A DNA stretch of 64,000 nucleotides from assembly GCF_022815645.1 (NCBI RefSeq), contig NZ_JALGRO010000004.1, positions 127,436 through 191,435 of the forward strand, written 5' to 3'. Of the stretch, positions 34,195 to 46,124 are shown piece by piece. This stretch comes from Curtobacterium sp. VKM Ac-2922 (GTDB lineage: Bacteria > Actinomycetota > Actinomycetes > Actinomycetales > Microbacteriaceae). The stretch's first letter is position 1; each line of letters opens with the position of its first letter. A program made the translations under genes and the position numbers. A model generated the notes under the pieces. The model did no database searches. It was given only the letters and a program-made list of their open reading frames with translations, and was not told where the DNA came from.

Positions 34195-35085
34195 ATCACC
34201 TCCGACAGTCGGCCCACGTCCGACGCGTCCACGTTCGCAGCGGATCGCCTCCTCGACGAGGCGACCGCTGCGCTCGGCGCACACGGCGTCCCGACGCCCC
34301 GCGTGGACGCCGAGCTGCTGCTCGCCTGGGCGACGGACACCTCGCGCGGTGCGGTGCAGGTGCGGGCGATGACCGGCGGCGCGATCGCCCCGGAGCACGT
34401 CGACCGCTTCCGACAGGCCGTCGCGCGGCGGTCGACCCGTGTGCCGCTGCAGCACATCACCGGTCAGGCGTACTTCCGCGCCCTGACCCTGGCGGTCGGC
34501 CCCGGGGTCTTCGTGCCACGGCCGGAGACCGAGGGCGTCGTGCAGTTCGGCATCGACGCGCTGCGGGCGACCGCGGTGCCCGAGCCGATCGCCGTCGACC
34601 TGGGGTCGGGGAGTGGTGCCATCGCGATCGCCATGGACACCGAGGTGCCGAACGCACTGGTCTACGCGGTGGAACGCTCACCGGACGCCCTGCCGTGGAC
34701 CCGCCGCAACGTCGACGCGTACGGCGGCACGGTGCGCCTGATCGAGGGTGACCTGGCCGATGCGTTCGCCGAACTCGACGGCACCGTCTCGGTCGTCGTG
34801 TCGAACCCGCCGTACGTGCCGGACGACGCCGTACCGGTCGACCCCGAGGTCCGTGACCACGACCCGGCGCTCGCGCTGTACGGGGGAGCGGACGGCCTGG
34901 ACGCCGTGCGCGCCCTCACCGAGACGGCCTGGCGCCTGCTCGTGCCCGGCGGGTTGCTGGTGGTCGAGCACGCCGAACCGCAGGGCGCAGCCGTGCGCCA
35001 GGTGCTGGCGCGCCGGGGGTTCCGCTCCCCGGAGACGCACGTCGACCTGACGGGCCGCGACCGCACGACCACCGCGACCCGCTAG
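34195..35085 (+). CDS. prmC: Peptide chain release factor glutamine methyltransferase
   Basis: S-adenosylmethionine-dependent N5-glutamine methylase of RF1/RF2. N-terminal helical domain (HGVPTPRVDAELLLAW), SAM motif VDLGSGSGAIAI, and the catalytic NPPY (about 204-207) are all present. The start is puzzling. No ATG, GTG or TTG is well placed: the nearest GTG upstream (34093) is 80 bases inside prfA and adds an unlikely Ser/Pro/Arg stretch, and the next ones downstream delete the N-terminal domain. A strong GGAGG (34185-34189) ends five bases before ATC at 34195, giving 296 residues; CTG at 34183 is a second choice. Tail-to-tail with the HAD gene, sharing CTAG. Confidence 0.93.
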   Translation: MTSDSRPTSDASTFAADRLLDEATAALGAHGVPTPRVDAELLLAWATDTSRGAVQVRAMTGGAIAPEHVDRFRQAVARRSTRVPLQHITGQAYFRALTLAVGPGVFVPRPETEGVVQFGIDALRATAVPEPIAVDLGSGSGAIAIAMDTEVPNALVYAVERSPDALPWTRRNVDAYGGTVRLIEGDLADAFAELDGTVSVVVSNPPYVPDDAVPVDPEVRDHDPALALYGGADGLDAVRALTETAWRLLVPGGLLVVEHAEPQGAAVRQVLARRGFRSPETHVDLTGRDRTTTATR

Positions 35086-35753
35086 CTCGTGGTGAGCCGG
35101 GCCTCCTGGCCGTGCTTGCTCGCGACGAAGGCGCGGACCGCGTCGCGCAGGTCGGTGTCGTGCTCCACCAGGACCGCGTGGATGCCGACGCTCCGGGCGC
35201 CCGCGACGTTCTCGGGCATGTCGTCGGCGAAGAAGGTGTCCTCGGCCACGGCCCCGTGGTGGGCCAGTGCCCGCTCGAAGACCTCGGGCTCGGGCTTGCG
35301 CGCACCGAAGTTGCTGGTCGTGTCGAGGTGCTCGCCGAACAGCGGCGGCAGCGACGGCGCCCACCGGTGGATCCAGCGGCCGGCCAGCGGACCGTTGTTG
35401 GTCAGCAGTGCGACACGCCCGTGCTGGGCGGCGATCCGGACGGCCTCGATGCGCTCGGGCAGCTCGGTCATCGCCTCGCCGCGGACGCGGGCCCATTCGG
35501 CTTCGGGCACGGAGCAGCCCATCGCCCGCTCGAACTCGGCCAGGTAGGTGTCCGCGTCGGGGAAGCCACCGGCCTCGGCCCGCTGCTCGTTGCCGGAGAG
35601 CCACCAGCGCCGCCGGAGCTCGCCCAGGTCGTGCCCGGTGATCGCGGTGAGGCCCGCCATGCGGGTCTCCCAGTCGTAGCGGACGAGGACGTCGTCCATG
35701 TCGAAGAGGAACAGGAGTCGGGGCGCAGGCGTCGAGTTCACGATGTCCACCAT
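35082..35753 (-). CDS. HAD superfamily hydrolase
   Basis: Predicted small-molecule phosphatase, 223 residues, cytoplasmic. HAD motif I FLFDMDDVLV, motif II LLTNNG, motif III Lys in ARKPEPEVF, motif IV FFADDMPENV; the alpha-helical cap lies between motifs I and II (subclass I, type beta-PGM/HAD-like). Substrate unknown. It is antisense inside an otherwise plus-strand core operon, its stop codon overlapping that of prmC in the palindrome CTAG, and its ATG lies 27 bases from tsaC, with which it shares a divergent promoter gap. Confidence 0.9.
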   Translation of the reverse strand: MVDIVNSTPAPRLLFLFDMDDVLVRYDWETRMAGLTAITGHDLGELRRRWWLSGNEQRAEAGGFPDADTYLAEFERAMGCSVPEAEWARVRGEAMTELPERIEAVRIAAQHGRVALLTNNGPLAGRWIHRWAPSLPPLFGEHLDTTSNFGARKPEPEVFERALAHHGAVAEDTFFADDMPENVAGARSVGIHAVLVEHDTDLRDAVRAFVASKHGQEARLTTS

Positions 35754-35763
35754 TGTGTCGCAC

Positions 35764-35769
35764 TATCAT
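35764..35769 (+). promoter_or_regulatory. -10 box TATCAT upstream of tsaC
   Basis: TATCAT lies ten bases before the tsaC ATG, so the mRNA would have a leader of only a few bases. It gives the tsaC-wecA-atp genes a promoter of their own after the antisense HAD gene. Confidence 0.45.
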
Positions 35770-35779
35770 CGTGCGAGTC

Positions 35780-36454
35780 ATGGCATCCCGATACGACTGC
35801 ACCGACCCCGACGGGCTCCTGACCGGGATGCGGCTCGCACGTGCCGCACTCGGACGGGGTGAGCTCGTCGTGGTCCCCACCGACACCGTCTACGGTCTGG
35901 CGGCCGACGCGTTCAACGCGCCCGCGGTCCAGCGCCTGCTCGACGCGAAGGGCCGCACGCGCCAGTCGCCGCCGCCCGTGCTCGTCCCCGGTCCGCCGAC
36001 GCTCGAGGCGCTCGCCAGCGACGTGCCGCAGCAGGTCCGCGACCTGGTGGCCGAGTTCTGGCCCGGGGGACTCACCGTCATCCTGCACGCACAGCCGTCG
36101 CTCGACTGGGACCTGGGGGAGACCCGGGGCACCGTCGCGCTCCGCATGCCCGACTCCCGCATCGCGCTCGAGCTGCTGCAGGAAGTGGGGCCGCTCGCGG
36201 TCTCGTCCGCCAACAGCACCGGCGACCCGGCCGCGATGGACGTCGACGCCGCCGAGTCGATGCTCGGTGACAGCGTCGCGATCTACCTCGACGGTGGCGC
36301 GCTCGCCCCGCACGACGGGTTCGCGGCGTCGACCGGGTCCACCATCGTCGACGCCACCGGGCTGGCCACGGGCGACGGTCTGCGGATCGTCCGGCACGGG
36401 GTGATCCCCGACTCCGAGATCGAACGGGTCGTGGGGGCCGACCTCGTCACGTGA
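35780..36454 (+). CDS. tsaC: L-threonylcarbamoyladenylate synthase (YrdC/Sua5 family)
   Basis: Makes threonylcarbamoyl-AMP from threonine, bicarbonate and ATP for the t6A37 modification of ANN-decoding tRNAs. 224 residues. The YrdC fold is shown by VVPTDTVYGLAADA, the KGR motif (KGRTRQSPPPVLV, about residues 56-68) and AVSSANSTGDP. Short YrdC-type form without the Sua5 C-terminal domain. ATG 35780 chosen; a GTG nine bases upstream in the same frame is possible. Threonine, its substrate, is made by the genes just upstream. Its stop overlaps the wecA-like gene (GTGA). Confidence 0.93.
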   Translation: MASRYDCTDPDGLLTGMRLARAALGRGELVVVPTDTVYGLAADAFNAPAVQRLLDAKGRTRQSPPPVLVPGPPTLEALASDVPQQVRDLVAEFWPGGLTVILHAQPSLDWDLGETRGTVALRMPDSRIALELLQEVGPLAVSSANSTGDPAAMDVDAAESMLGDSVAIYLDGGALAPHDGFAASTGSTIVDATGLATGDGLRIVRHGVIPDSEIERVVGADLVT

Positions 36455-37719
36455 AGTACTACCTGCTCGCGGGGGCGATCTCCGCGGTCGTGAGCTTCCT
36501 GGTCAGCTGGGTGCTCTGGAAGGCGGGCGTCAAGTACAAGTGGTACCCGCAGGTCCGCGAGCGTGACGTGCACCGCACGCCGGTGCCGCGGCTCGGGGGC
36601 ATCGCGATGTTCCTCGGCGTGGTCGTCTCGTTGCTCTGCGCGTGGTTCGTCTTCCCCGAGATCCAGGGGATCGACTTCTTCCGGCTCGTGTTCGCAGAGC
36701 CGCAGCGCGTGCTCGCCGTCCTGGCCGGGGCGACCATCATCGTGGTGCTCGGTGTCGCCGACGACATCTGGGACCTCGACTGGATGACGAAGCTGGCGGG
36801 GCAGATCATCGCGGCGGGGATCCTCGCGTGGCAGGGCGTGGCGATCGTCTCCCTGCCGATCGGCAACACGCTCGGCGTCGGCTCGTCCTACATGAGCCTG
36901 ATCTTCACCGTGCTGGCCGTGGTCCTGGTGATGAACGCGGTCAACTTCATCGACGGGCTGGACGGCCTGGTCGCGGGTGTCGCGATCATCGCCGGCGGCG
37001 TGTTCTTCCTGTACACGTTCTTCATCAACCGCGTGGTGGTGCAGACCGAGTTCTTCTTCAACCTGCCGTCGCTGCTCACCGCCGTGCTGGTCGGGGCGTG
37101 CTTCGGGTTCCTCATCCTGAACTGGCACCCGGCCAAGCTCTTCATGGGCGACGCCGGCGCGCTGCTGGTGGGCTTCCTGATGGCCACGAGTGCCGTCTCG
37201 ATCACGGGCAACATCGACCCGGCGGCCGTCCGGACCCGCACCGACCTGCTGCCGGCGTTCATCCCGATCCTGCTGCCGTTCGCGATCCTGATCGTGCCGA
37301 TGCTCGACTTCGGTCTGGCGGTGGTACGCCGGCTCAGCGCGGGCAAGTCGCCGTTCTCGGCCGACCGCAAGCACCTGCACCACCGGCTGCTCGACATGGG
37401 CCACTCGCACTTCCACGCCGTGCTGATCTTCTACGCGTGGACCGCCACCGTCGCCGTGGGCTGCCTGCTGTTCCTGTTCGTGCAGTGGTGGTGGGTCGTC
37501 GCGTTCGTCGCGGTCGGCTTCACGGTCTGCGCGATCGCCACGTTCGCGCCGCTCGGCCGGAAACGCACCGAGATCGCGGCGCAGGTCGCCGCCCGTGCCG
37601 GCGGCCGCGTCGACGCCAGTCTCGACCCACTCGACCGTGCCGCAGCCGGGCGTGAGCGTCCCGCCACCGGTGTGGCCCGCCCGGGCCCGAACCGTCCCAC
37701 TCCTGGAGAACCCTCGTGA
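36451..37719 (+). CDS. wecA: Undecaprenyl-phosphate glycosyl-1-phosphate transferase (WecA/Rfe-like)
   Basis: Integral membrane enzyme of the MraY/WecA family, 422 residues, about ten or eleven transmembrane helices. It transfers a sugar-1-phosphate (GlcNAc-1-P in characterised relatives) to the lipid carrier, starting arabinogalactan, teichoic or other glycan synthesis. Catalytic motifs: HRTPVPRLGG, VADDIWDLDW (Mg-binding Asp pair about 103-104), NFIDGLDG (about 164-171), and the His-rich loop KHLHHRLLDMGHSH that marks WecA rather than MraY. A hydrophilic C-terminal tail of about 50 residues follows. GTG overlaps tsaC; its stop overlaps the next gene. Same position as rfe in mycobacteria. 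Confidence 0.92.
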   Translation: MKYYLLAGAISAVVSFLVSWVLWKAGVKYKWYPQVRERDVHRTPVPRLGGIAMFLGVVVSLLCAWFVFPEIQGIDFFRLVFAEPQRVLAVLAGATIIVVLGVADDIWDLDWMTKLAGQIIAAGILAWQGVAIVSLPIGNTLGVGSSYMSLIFTVLAVVLVMNAVNFIDGLDGLVAGVAIIAGGVFFLYTFFINRVVVQTEFFFNLPSLLTAVLVGACFGFLILNWHPAKLFMGDAGALLVGFLMATSAVSITGNIDPAAVRTRTDLLPAFIPILLPFAILIVPMLDFGLAVVRRLSAGKSPFSADRKHLHHRLLDMGHSHFHAVLIFYAWTATVAVGCLLFLFVQWWWVVAFVAVGFTVCAIATFAPLGRKRTEIAAQVAARAGGRVDASLDPLDRAAAGRERPATGVARPGPNRPTPGEPS

Positions 37720-38192
37720 CCACGCCGCACGGCCTCGACCACGTCCGCCCGATCTTCCGACGGATCCTGGTGCAGGGGGCCGTCCTCGCGCTCGCCCTGG
37801 CCGTGGTCGGCGGTGTCGTCGGCTTCCTGGTCGCCGGGGGACCGGGGCTGACCGGGGGGCTCATCGGCGCCGTGATGAGCGTCGTGTTCTGCGGGCTGAC
37901 CGCGGTGAGCGTCCTGCTGGCGATCCGGTTCTCGGGCGGGCAGATGATCTCGGGCGCGTTCTTCGGCACGATCATGGGGATGTTCCTGGTCAAGTTCGTG
38001 CTGTTCATCGTCGTGCTGGTGCTGCTGAAGGACCGCGACTGGGTGAGCACGCCGGTCCTCGCGATCGCGATCATCGTCGGCGTCATCGGCTCGCTCGTCA
38101 TCGACGTCACCGTCATCGCCCGGGGCCGTGTGCCGATCGACGTCCCGCTGCCCGGCGCCGGCGAAGCTGAGAAGTCCGACCCGCAGCCCTGA
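37716..38192 (+). CDS. AtpI-like membrane protein of the ATP synthase operon
   Basis: 158 residues, four predicted transmembrane helices (about 17-40, 45-70, 80-105, 118-142) separated by short loops, with a hydrophilic C-terminal tail. By position, directly before atpB and after wecA, it matches the actinobacterial AtpI/Rv1303-type protein, thought to help c-ring assembly or ion supply; sequence similarity to enterobacterial AtpI is weak. GTG start overlaps the wecA stop (GTGA). A 6-base hairpin (38192-38209) lies just past its stop. Confidence 0.8.
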   Translation: MTTPHGLDHVRPIFRRILVQGAVLALALAVVGGVVGFLVAGGPGLTGGLIGAVMSVVFCGLTAVSVLLAIRFSGGQMISGAFFGTIMGMFLVKFVLFIVVLVLLKDRDWVSTPVLAIAIIVGVIGSLVIDVTVIARGRVPIDVPLPGAGEAEKSDPQP

Positions 38193-38323
38193 GAGCCCGA
38201 GAAGGCTCTGTCACCTGATAGGGTTTGTTGCGTCCGCGTCCGGAGCCTCGCTCGGAGCGGACAGCCTCCACACAGTCCACCATCGCGTGCCATGACGTGC
38301 GCGCGCCGACACAGGAGACAGCG

Positions 38324-39157
38324 CTGCTATCCCACGCTCTTCCCCTGTCCCTCACCGCTGCGGCCAACACCGTTGCGGCGGGGAGCAGTAAGGCCGCCGA
38401 GTTCCATGGCCCGTCGATCAACGAGTTCTTCCCGGAGGCGATCTTCTTCGCCGGGACCCCCTTCGAGATCGATCGTGTCGTCATCATCCGCTTCATCGCG
38501 GTCGCAGTACTGCTCGTCTTCGCGTTCGTCGGGACCCGCGCACTGAAGCTCGTCCCGAACCGGGGTCAGGCGTTCATCGAGTACGGCTTCGACGTCGTGC
38601 GCCGGAACACCTTCGACAACCTGGGCGAGAAGGACGGCAAGCGCTTCCTGCCGCTCCTGGCGACCATCTTCTTCGGCGTGCTGTTCATGAACCTGACGGG
38701 TCTGATCCCCGGGTTGAACCTCGCCGGCACCAGCCGCATCGCGATGCCGCTCATCCTGGCCGTCGTGGCGTACGTCGCCTTCATCTACGCCGGTCTCCGC
38801 AAGCACCCGGGCACGTTCCTCCGGAACTCGCTCTTCCCGCCCGGGGTGCCCTGGTTCCTGTACATCATCGTGACGCCGATCGAGCTCGTCTCGACCTTCG
38901 TGCTCCGGCCCGTCACGCTGACGCTCCGACTCCTGATGAACATGGTCGTCGGGCACCTGCTGCTCGTCCTGTTCTTCTCGGCCACGCAGTTCTTCTTCTT
39001 CGACGCCTCGCTCGGTTTCAAGGCCTTCGGCATCGGAACGATCGCCTTCGGCATCGCGTTCAGCTTCTTCGAGATCCTCGTCGCGCTGCTGCAGGCCTAC
39101 GTCTTCATGCTCCTCACCGCCGTCTACATCCAGCTGGCGCTGGCCGACGAGCACTGA
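38324..39157 (+). CDS. atpB: ATP synthase Fo subunit a
   Basis: Proton half-channel subunit, 277 residues from CTG 38324. Family features: FHGPSINEFFPE, aH4-type helix with LFMNLTGLIPG, and the essential Arg in TLTLRLLMNMVVGH (about residue 205) opposite the c-ring. Start choice: no ATG, GTG or TTG follows a ribosome site. AGGAGA (38313-38318) is ideally placed for CTG 38324, giving MLSHALPLSL with a hydrophobic N-terminus; the only nearby standard codon, GTG 38297, has no ribosome site and would add MRAPTQETA. I favour CTG. First gene of atpBEFHAGDC. Confidence 0.95.
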   Translation: MLSHALPLSLTAAANTVAAGSSKAAEFHGPSINEFFPEAIFFAGTPFEIDRVVIIRFIAVAVLLVFAFVGTRALKLVPNRGQAFIEYGFDVVRRNTFDNLGEKDGKRFLPLLATIFFGVLFMNLTGLIPGLNLAGTSRIAMPLILAVVAYVAFIYAGLRKHPGTFLRNSLFPPGVPWFLYIIVTPIELVSTFVLRPVTLTLRLLMNMVVGHLLLVLFFSATQFFFFDASLGFKAFGIGTIAFGIAFSFFEILVALLQAYVFMLLTAVYIQLALADEH

Positions 39158-40059
<902 letters not shown>

Positions 40060-40061
40060 GC

Positions 40062-40856
40062 ATGCGGAGCGCCACCCGATCAGCACTCTCGTCCACGCAG
40101 GCGGTGCTCGCCGACCTCGGCGGCAGCGCCGACCTGGCGAGCGGTACTGAGATCCTCGCCGCAGGGCGCGTGATCGCCGGTGCGCCGCAGCTGCTCACGC
40201 TGCTGGCCGACCCGACTGCCGACGTCGTCGGCAAGAAGTCGGTCATCGACCGCGTGTTCGCCGGGCAGTCCCAGGCGACGCGCGCCGTGCTGACCGCGGT
40301 CGCCGGATCGCGCTGGTCCTCGCAGCAGGACCTGCTCGCCGGCATCGAGGACGCGGGCATCCGCGCCGTCGCTGCCACGGCCGAAGCCACCACCTCGATC
40401 GAGGCGGAACTGTTCGCCTTCGAGACCGCCGTCCGTTCGGACGCCGGCCTCGAACTGGCACTCGGCACCAAGCTCGGCAGTCCGCAGCAGAAGAGCGCGC
40501 TCGTCGAGCGCCTCATCGGCAGCAAGTCGTCGCAGCAGACCGTGGCGATCCTGTCGGCGCTGGTCCAGCAGCCGCGTGGTCGCCGGATCGGTGAGCTCGT
40601 CCGCGATGCCTCGCGCATCGTGGCCGACCAGGCAGCGAAGGTCGTCGCGACGGTCATCACCGCCGTGCCGCTGTCCGACGCCCAGGCGGCTCGCGTCGCC
40701 CGCGGGCTGTCGGAGCGCTACGACCGGGACATCATCGTCAACCACGTCGTCGACCCCGCGGTCGTCGGCGGGGTCCGGGTGCAGGTCGGCGGCGACGTCA
40801 TCGACGGCACCGTGTCCACGCGCCTCGCTGACCTCCGCGTCCAGCTCGCCGGCTGA
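40062..40856 (+). CDS. atpH: ATP synthase F1 subunit delta
   Basis: Connects the peripheral stalk to the top of F1, 264 residues, longer than the E. coli protein (177), with an N-terminal half that is diverged. In mycobacteria this gene is fused to a second b-like subunit; here there is no transmembrane helix and no clear b-like coiled coil, so it is a plain but long delta. The C-terminal signature reads GGVRVQVGGDVIDGTVSTRLADLR. ATG two bases after atpF. A 107-base gap follows. Confidence 0.94.
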   Translation: MRSATRSALSSTQAVLADLGGSADLASGTEILAAGRVIAGAPQLLTLLADPTADVVGKKSVIDRVFAGQSQATRAVLTAVAGSRWSSQQDLLAGIEDAGIRAVAATAEATTSIEAELFAFETAVRSDAGLELALGTKLGSPQQKSALVERLIGSKSSQQTVAILSALVQQPRGRRIGELVRDASRIVADQAAKVVATVITAVPLSDAQAARVARGLSERYDRDIIVNHVVDPAVVGGVRVQVGGDVIDGTVSTRLADLRVQLAG

Positions 40857-40963
40857 GCGTACGGTAAGTACCCGTCACCCCAAGTCCACAACGGGATCTG
40901 TCCCACCGGGCAGCATCACCCTCTCGGAGCCGCAGGGCCCCGGAAACCAACAAGGAAAATCCC

Positions 40964-42592
40964 ATGGCAGACATCACCATCAGCCCCGATGAGATCCGTG
41001 ATGCCCTGAAGGACTTCGTCTCGAACTACGAGCCGACGAAGGCCTCCACGGCCGAGGTCGGGCACGTCACCGACGCCGGTGACGGCATCGCCCACGTCGA
41101 AGGCCTCCCCGGCGTCATGGCCAACGAGCTCATCCGCTTCGCGGACGGCACGCTCGGCCTCGCGCAGAACCTCGACGAAGACTCGATCGGTGCGATCGTG
41201 CTCGGCGAGTTCGCCGGCGTCGAAGAAGGCCAGGAAGTCACCCGTACCGGCGAGGTCCTCTCGGCCCCGGTCGGCGACGGCTTCCTCGGTCGTGTCGTCG
41301 ACCCGCTCGGCGCCCCGATCGACGGTCTCGGCGAGATCCCGGCCGAGGGCCGTCGTGCCCTCGAGCTGCAGGCGCCCGGCGTCATGTCGCGCAAGTCGGT
41401 GCACGAGCCGCTGCAGACCGGCATCAAGGCGATCGACGCGATGATCCCGATCGGCCGTGGCCAGCGTCAGTTGATCATCGGTGACCGCCAGACCGGCAAG
41501 ACGGCGATCGCGATCGACACGATCATCAACCAGAAGGCCAACTGGGAGTCGGGTGACGAGGACAAGCAGGTCCGCTGCATCTACGTCGCCATCGGCCAGA
41601 AGGGCTCCACGATCGCCTCGGTCAAGGGTGCGCTCGAGGACGCCGGCGCGATGGAGTACACCACCATCGTCGCCGCCCCGGCCTCCGACCCGGCCGGCTT
41701 CAAGTACCTCGCCCCGTACACCGGTTCGGCCATCGGCCAGCACTGGATGTACCAGGGCAAGCACGTCCTGATCATCTTCGACGACCTGTCCAAGCAGGCC
41801 GAGGCCTACCGCGCCGTGTCGCTGCTGCTGCGTCGTCCGCCGGGGCGCGAGGCCTACCCGGGTGACGTCTTCTACCTGCACTCCCGTCTGCTGGAGCGTT
41901 GCGCGAAGCTGTCCGACGAGCTCGGCGCCGGTTCGATGACGGGTCTGCCGATCATCGAGACCAAGGCGAACGACGTCTCGGCGTACATCCCGACCAACGT
42001 GATCTCGATCACCGACGGCCAGATCTTCCTGCAGTCGGACCTGTTCAACGCGAACCAGCGTCCGGCCGTCGACGTGGGCATCTCGGTGTCCCGCGTCGGT
42101 GGTGACGCCCAGGTGAAGTCGATCAAGAAGGTCTCCGGCACGCTCAAGCTCGAGCTGGCGCAGTACCGCTCGCTCGAGGCGTTCGCGATGTTCGCGTCCG
42201 ACCTCGACCAGGCGTCCCGTCGTCAGCTGGACCGCGGCGCCCGCCTGACCGAGCTGCTCAAGCAGCCGCAGTACTCGCCGTACCCGGTCGAAGAGCAGGT
42301 CGTCTCGATCTGGGCCGGCACCAACGGCAAGCTCGACACCGTCCCGGTGAACGACGTGCTGCGCTTCGAGTCCGAACTCCTCGACCACCTGCGTCGCAAC
42401 TCGGACGTCCTGACCACCCTGCGTGAGACCAACCAGCTCAGCGACGACACCGTCGCCGAGATGGCCAAGCAGATCGACGAGTTCACCAAGAGCTTCCAGA
42501 CGAGCGACGGCAAGACGCTCGGGGCCGAGAACGTCCAGGCGGCTGACGCCGAGGACGTCGACCAGGAGCAGATCGTCAAGGGTCGTCGCTAG
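40964..42592 (+). CDS. atpA: ATP synthase F1 subunit alpha
   Basis: Non-catalytic nucleotide-binding subunit, 542 residues. P-loop GDRQTGKT (about 172-179), LVSPIG-type hinge at [13 protein letters not shown], the arginine-finger region ending [10 protein letters not shown] ([10 protein letters not shown] signature), and the C-terminal helical domain. It ends with an acidic tail of about 25 residues ([17 protein letters not shown]). ATG with AAGGAAAA upstream; the 107-base gap before it contains TACGGT, a possible internal -10, and no other feature. The next gene starts immediately after its stop. Confidence 0.98.
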   Translation: MADITISPDEIRDALKDFVSNYEPTKASTAEVGHVTDAGDGIAHVEGLPGVMANELIRFADGTLGLAQNLDEDSIGAIVLGEFAGVEEGQEVTRTGEVLSAPVGDGFLGRVVDPLGAPIDGLGEIPAEGRRALELQAPGVMSRKSVHEPLQTGIKAIDAMIPIGRGQRQLIIGDRQTGKTAIAIDTIINQKANWESGDEDKQVRCIYVAIGQKGSTIASVKGALEDAGAMEYTTIVAAPASDPAGFKYLAPYTGSAIGQHWMYQGKHVLIIFDDLSKQAEAYRAVSLLLRRPPGREAYPGDVFYLHSRLLERCAKLSDELGAGSMTGLPIIETKANDVSAYIPTNVISITDGQIFLQSDLFNANQRPAVDVGISVSRVGGDAQVKSIKKVSGTLKLELAQYRSLEAFAMFASDLDQASRRQLDRGARLTELLKQPQYSPYPVEEQVVSIWAGTNGKLDTVPVNDVLRFESELLDHLRRNSDVLTTLRETNQLSDDTVAEMAKQIDEFTKSFQTSDGKTLGAENVQAADAEDVDQEQIVKGRR

Positions 42593-44997
<2,405 letters not shown>

Positions 44998-44998
44998 C

Positions 44999-45262
44999 AT
45001 GGCGGGTCTCACCGTGAGTGTCGTCTCGGCGGACCGCGAGGTCTGGACGGGCGACACGACCATGGTCGTCGCACGCACGACCGAGGGCCAGATCGGCATC
45101 CTCGCGGGGCACGAGCCGATGCTCGCGATCCTCGCGCAGGGTCAGGTCCGCATCACGCGGGCCGACGGGTCGACCGTCGCGGTCGACGCCGAGGACGGCT
45201 TCCTGTCGGTCGAGCACGACACGGTCACGATCGTGGCGCGGCAGGCCGCGCTGGCGTCCTGA
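44999..45262 (+). CDS. atpC: ATP synthase F1 subunit epsilon
   Basis: Rotor subunit at the foot of gamma, 87 residues. It consists of the N-terminal beta-sandwich only (LTVSVVSADREVWTGDTTMV, QIGILAGHEPML); the C-terminal pair of helices that inhibits rotation in E. coli (about 138 residues) is missing. ATG one base after the atpD stop. Its stop overlaps a CTG that appears to start the next gene (CTGA at 45259-45262). Confidence 0.95.
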   Translation: MAGLTVSVVSADREVWTGDTTMVVARTTEGQIGILAGHEPMLAILAQGQVRITRADGSTVAVDAEDGFLSVEHDTVTIVARQAALAS

Positions 45263-46029
45263 CCGGACTGACCGTCCTGCTCCCGCCTTCGGAGACGAAG
45301 CGGGAGGGCGGGGACCCGAGCAGCACCCTCGACCTGGGTGCCCTCTCGTTCCCGGAACTGGCTGCAGAGCGGGCCGCGGTGATCACCGCGGCCCGCTCCG
45401 TCAGTTCCGAGGAGTCCACCGCGCGGACGGCGCTCAAGCTCGGGCCGAAGTCGATCGCCGAGCGGTACCGCAACCTGGTGCTCGACACGGCCCCGACGAT
45501 GCCGGCGATCGACCGGTACACGGGTGTGCTCTACGACCCGCTGGACTCGCGGTCGGCGTCGTCCGTCACCCGGTCCTGGTGGTACCGCCACGTCGTCGTG
45601 CAGTCAGCGATGTTCGGTCCGATCGGCGGTGGTGATCTGATCCCGGCGTACCGCCTGTCGCACGACTCGCGCCTGGGGTCGCTGCGGCTCGCGTCGCACT
45701 GGCCGGTGCGCGCATCGCGCGCGCTGTCGTCGCGGTCGAGCGGGCTGGTGCTGGACCTGCGGTCCGAGGGCTACCGCGCGCTCGGTCCGGTCGACGATGC
45801 GGTCGTGCTCCGCGTGGTGAGTGTGGACGGCAGCGGCCGCCGGAAGGCCCTGAACCACTGGAACAAGACCGCGAAGGGCCGCCTGGTGGCACTGCTGGCC
45901 AGGACGGGCGCCGACGTCCGGTCGATGGACGACCTGGTGGACTGGGCTCGCCTGAACGGTGTCGTCGTCGACCGGGTCGACGGCACGTGGGAACTGGTCG
46001 CCGAGAGCCTGCAACCCGTCACGGCCTGA
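45259..46029 (+). CDS. yaaA: YaaA family peroxide-response protein
   Basis: Cytoplasmic protein of the YaaA/DUF328 family, 256 residues by the start used. YaaA lowers free iron and protects DNA during hydrogen peroxide stress in E. coli. The defining N-terminal LLPPSETKR lies at the very start, TGVLYDPLD and GGGDLIPAYRL in the middle and the conserved KALNHWNKTAKGRL near the end. No ATG, GTG or TTG precedes the first motif in this frame; the first standard codon (GTG 45379) would delete it. CTG 45259 overlaps the atpC stop as CTGA and is taken as the start; CTG 45268 is an alternative. Confidence 0.88.
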   Translation: MTGLTVLLPPSETKREGGDPSSTLDLGALSFPELAAERAAVITAARSVSSEESTARTALKLGPKSIAERYRNLVLDTAPTMPAIDRYTGVLYDPLDSRSASSVTRSWWYRHVVVQSAMFGPIGGGDLIPAYRLSHDSRLGSLRLASHWPVRASRALSSRSSGLVLDLRSEGYRALGPVDDAVVLRVVSVDGSGRRKALNHWNKTAKGRLVALLARTGADVRSMDDLVDWARLNGVVVDRVDGTWELVAESLQPVTA

Positions 46030-46124
46030 CGGCCGCCCCTCCACATCCTGCGTCGATCGGTGCGGTTCTCCACAGGGCGGGACGATGACCGATCGGGAGG
46101 CTCCGATCACGGTTCGATGTCGGC

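Noticed and set aside
30639-34460. A 1273-codon minus-strand frame opposite rho and prfA, with Leu/Val runs resembling membrane helices
   Set aside because: The apparent helices are the antisense of CAG/AAC repeats in rho. No start signal.
46066-46074. TTCTCCACA as a DnaA box and part of an origin
   Set aside because: Single copy, no dnaA/dnaN genes or AT-rich region nearby.
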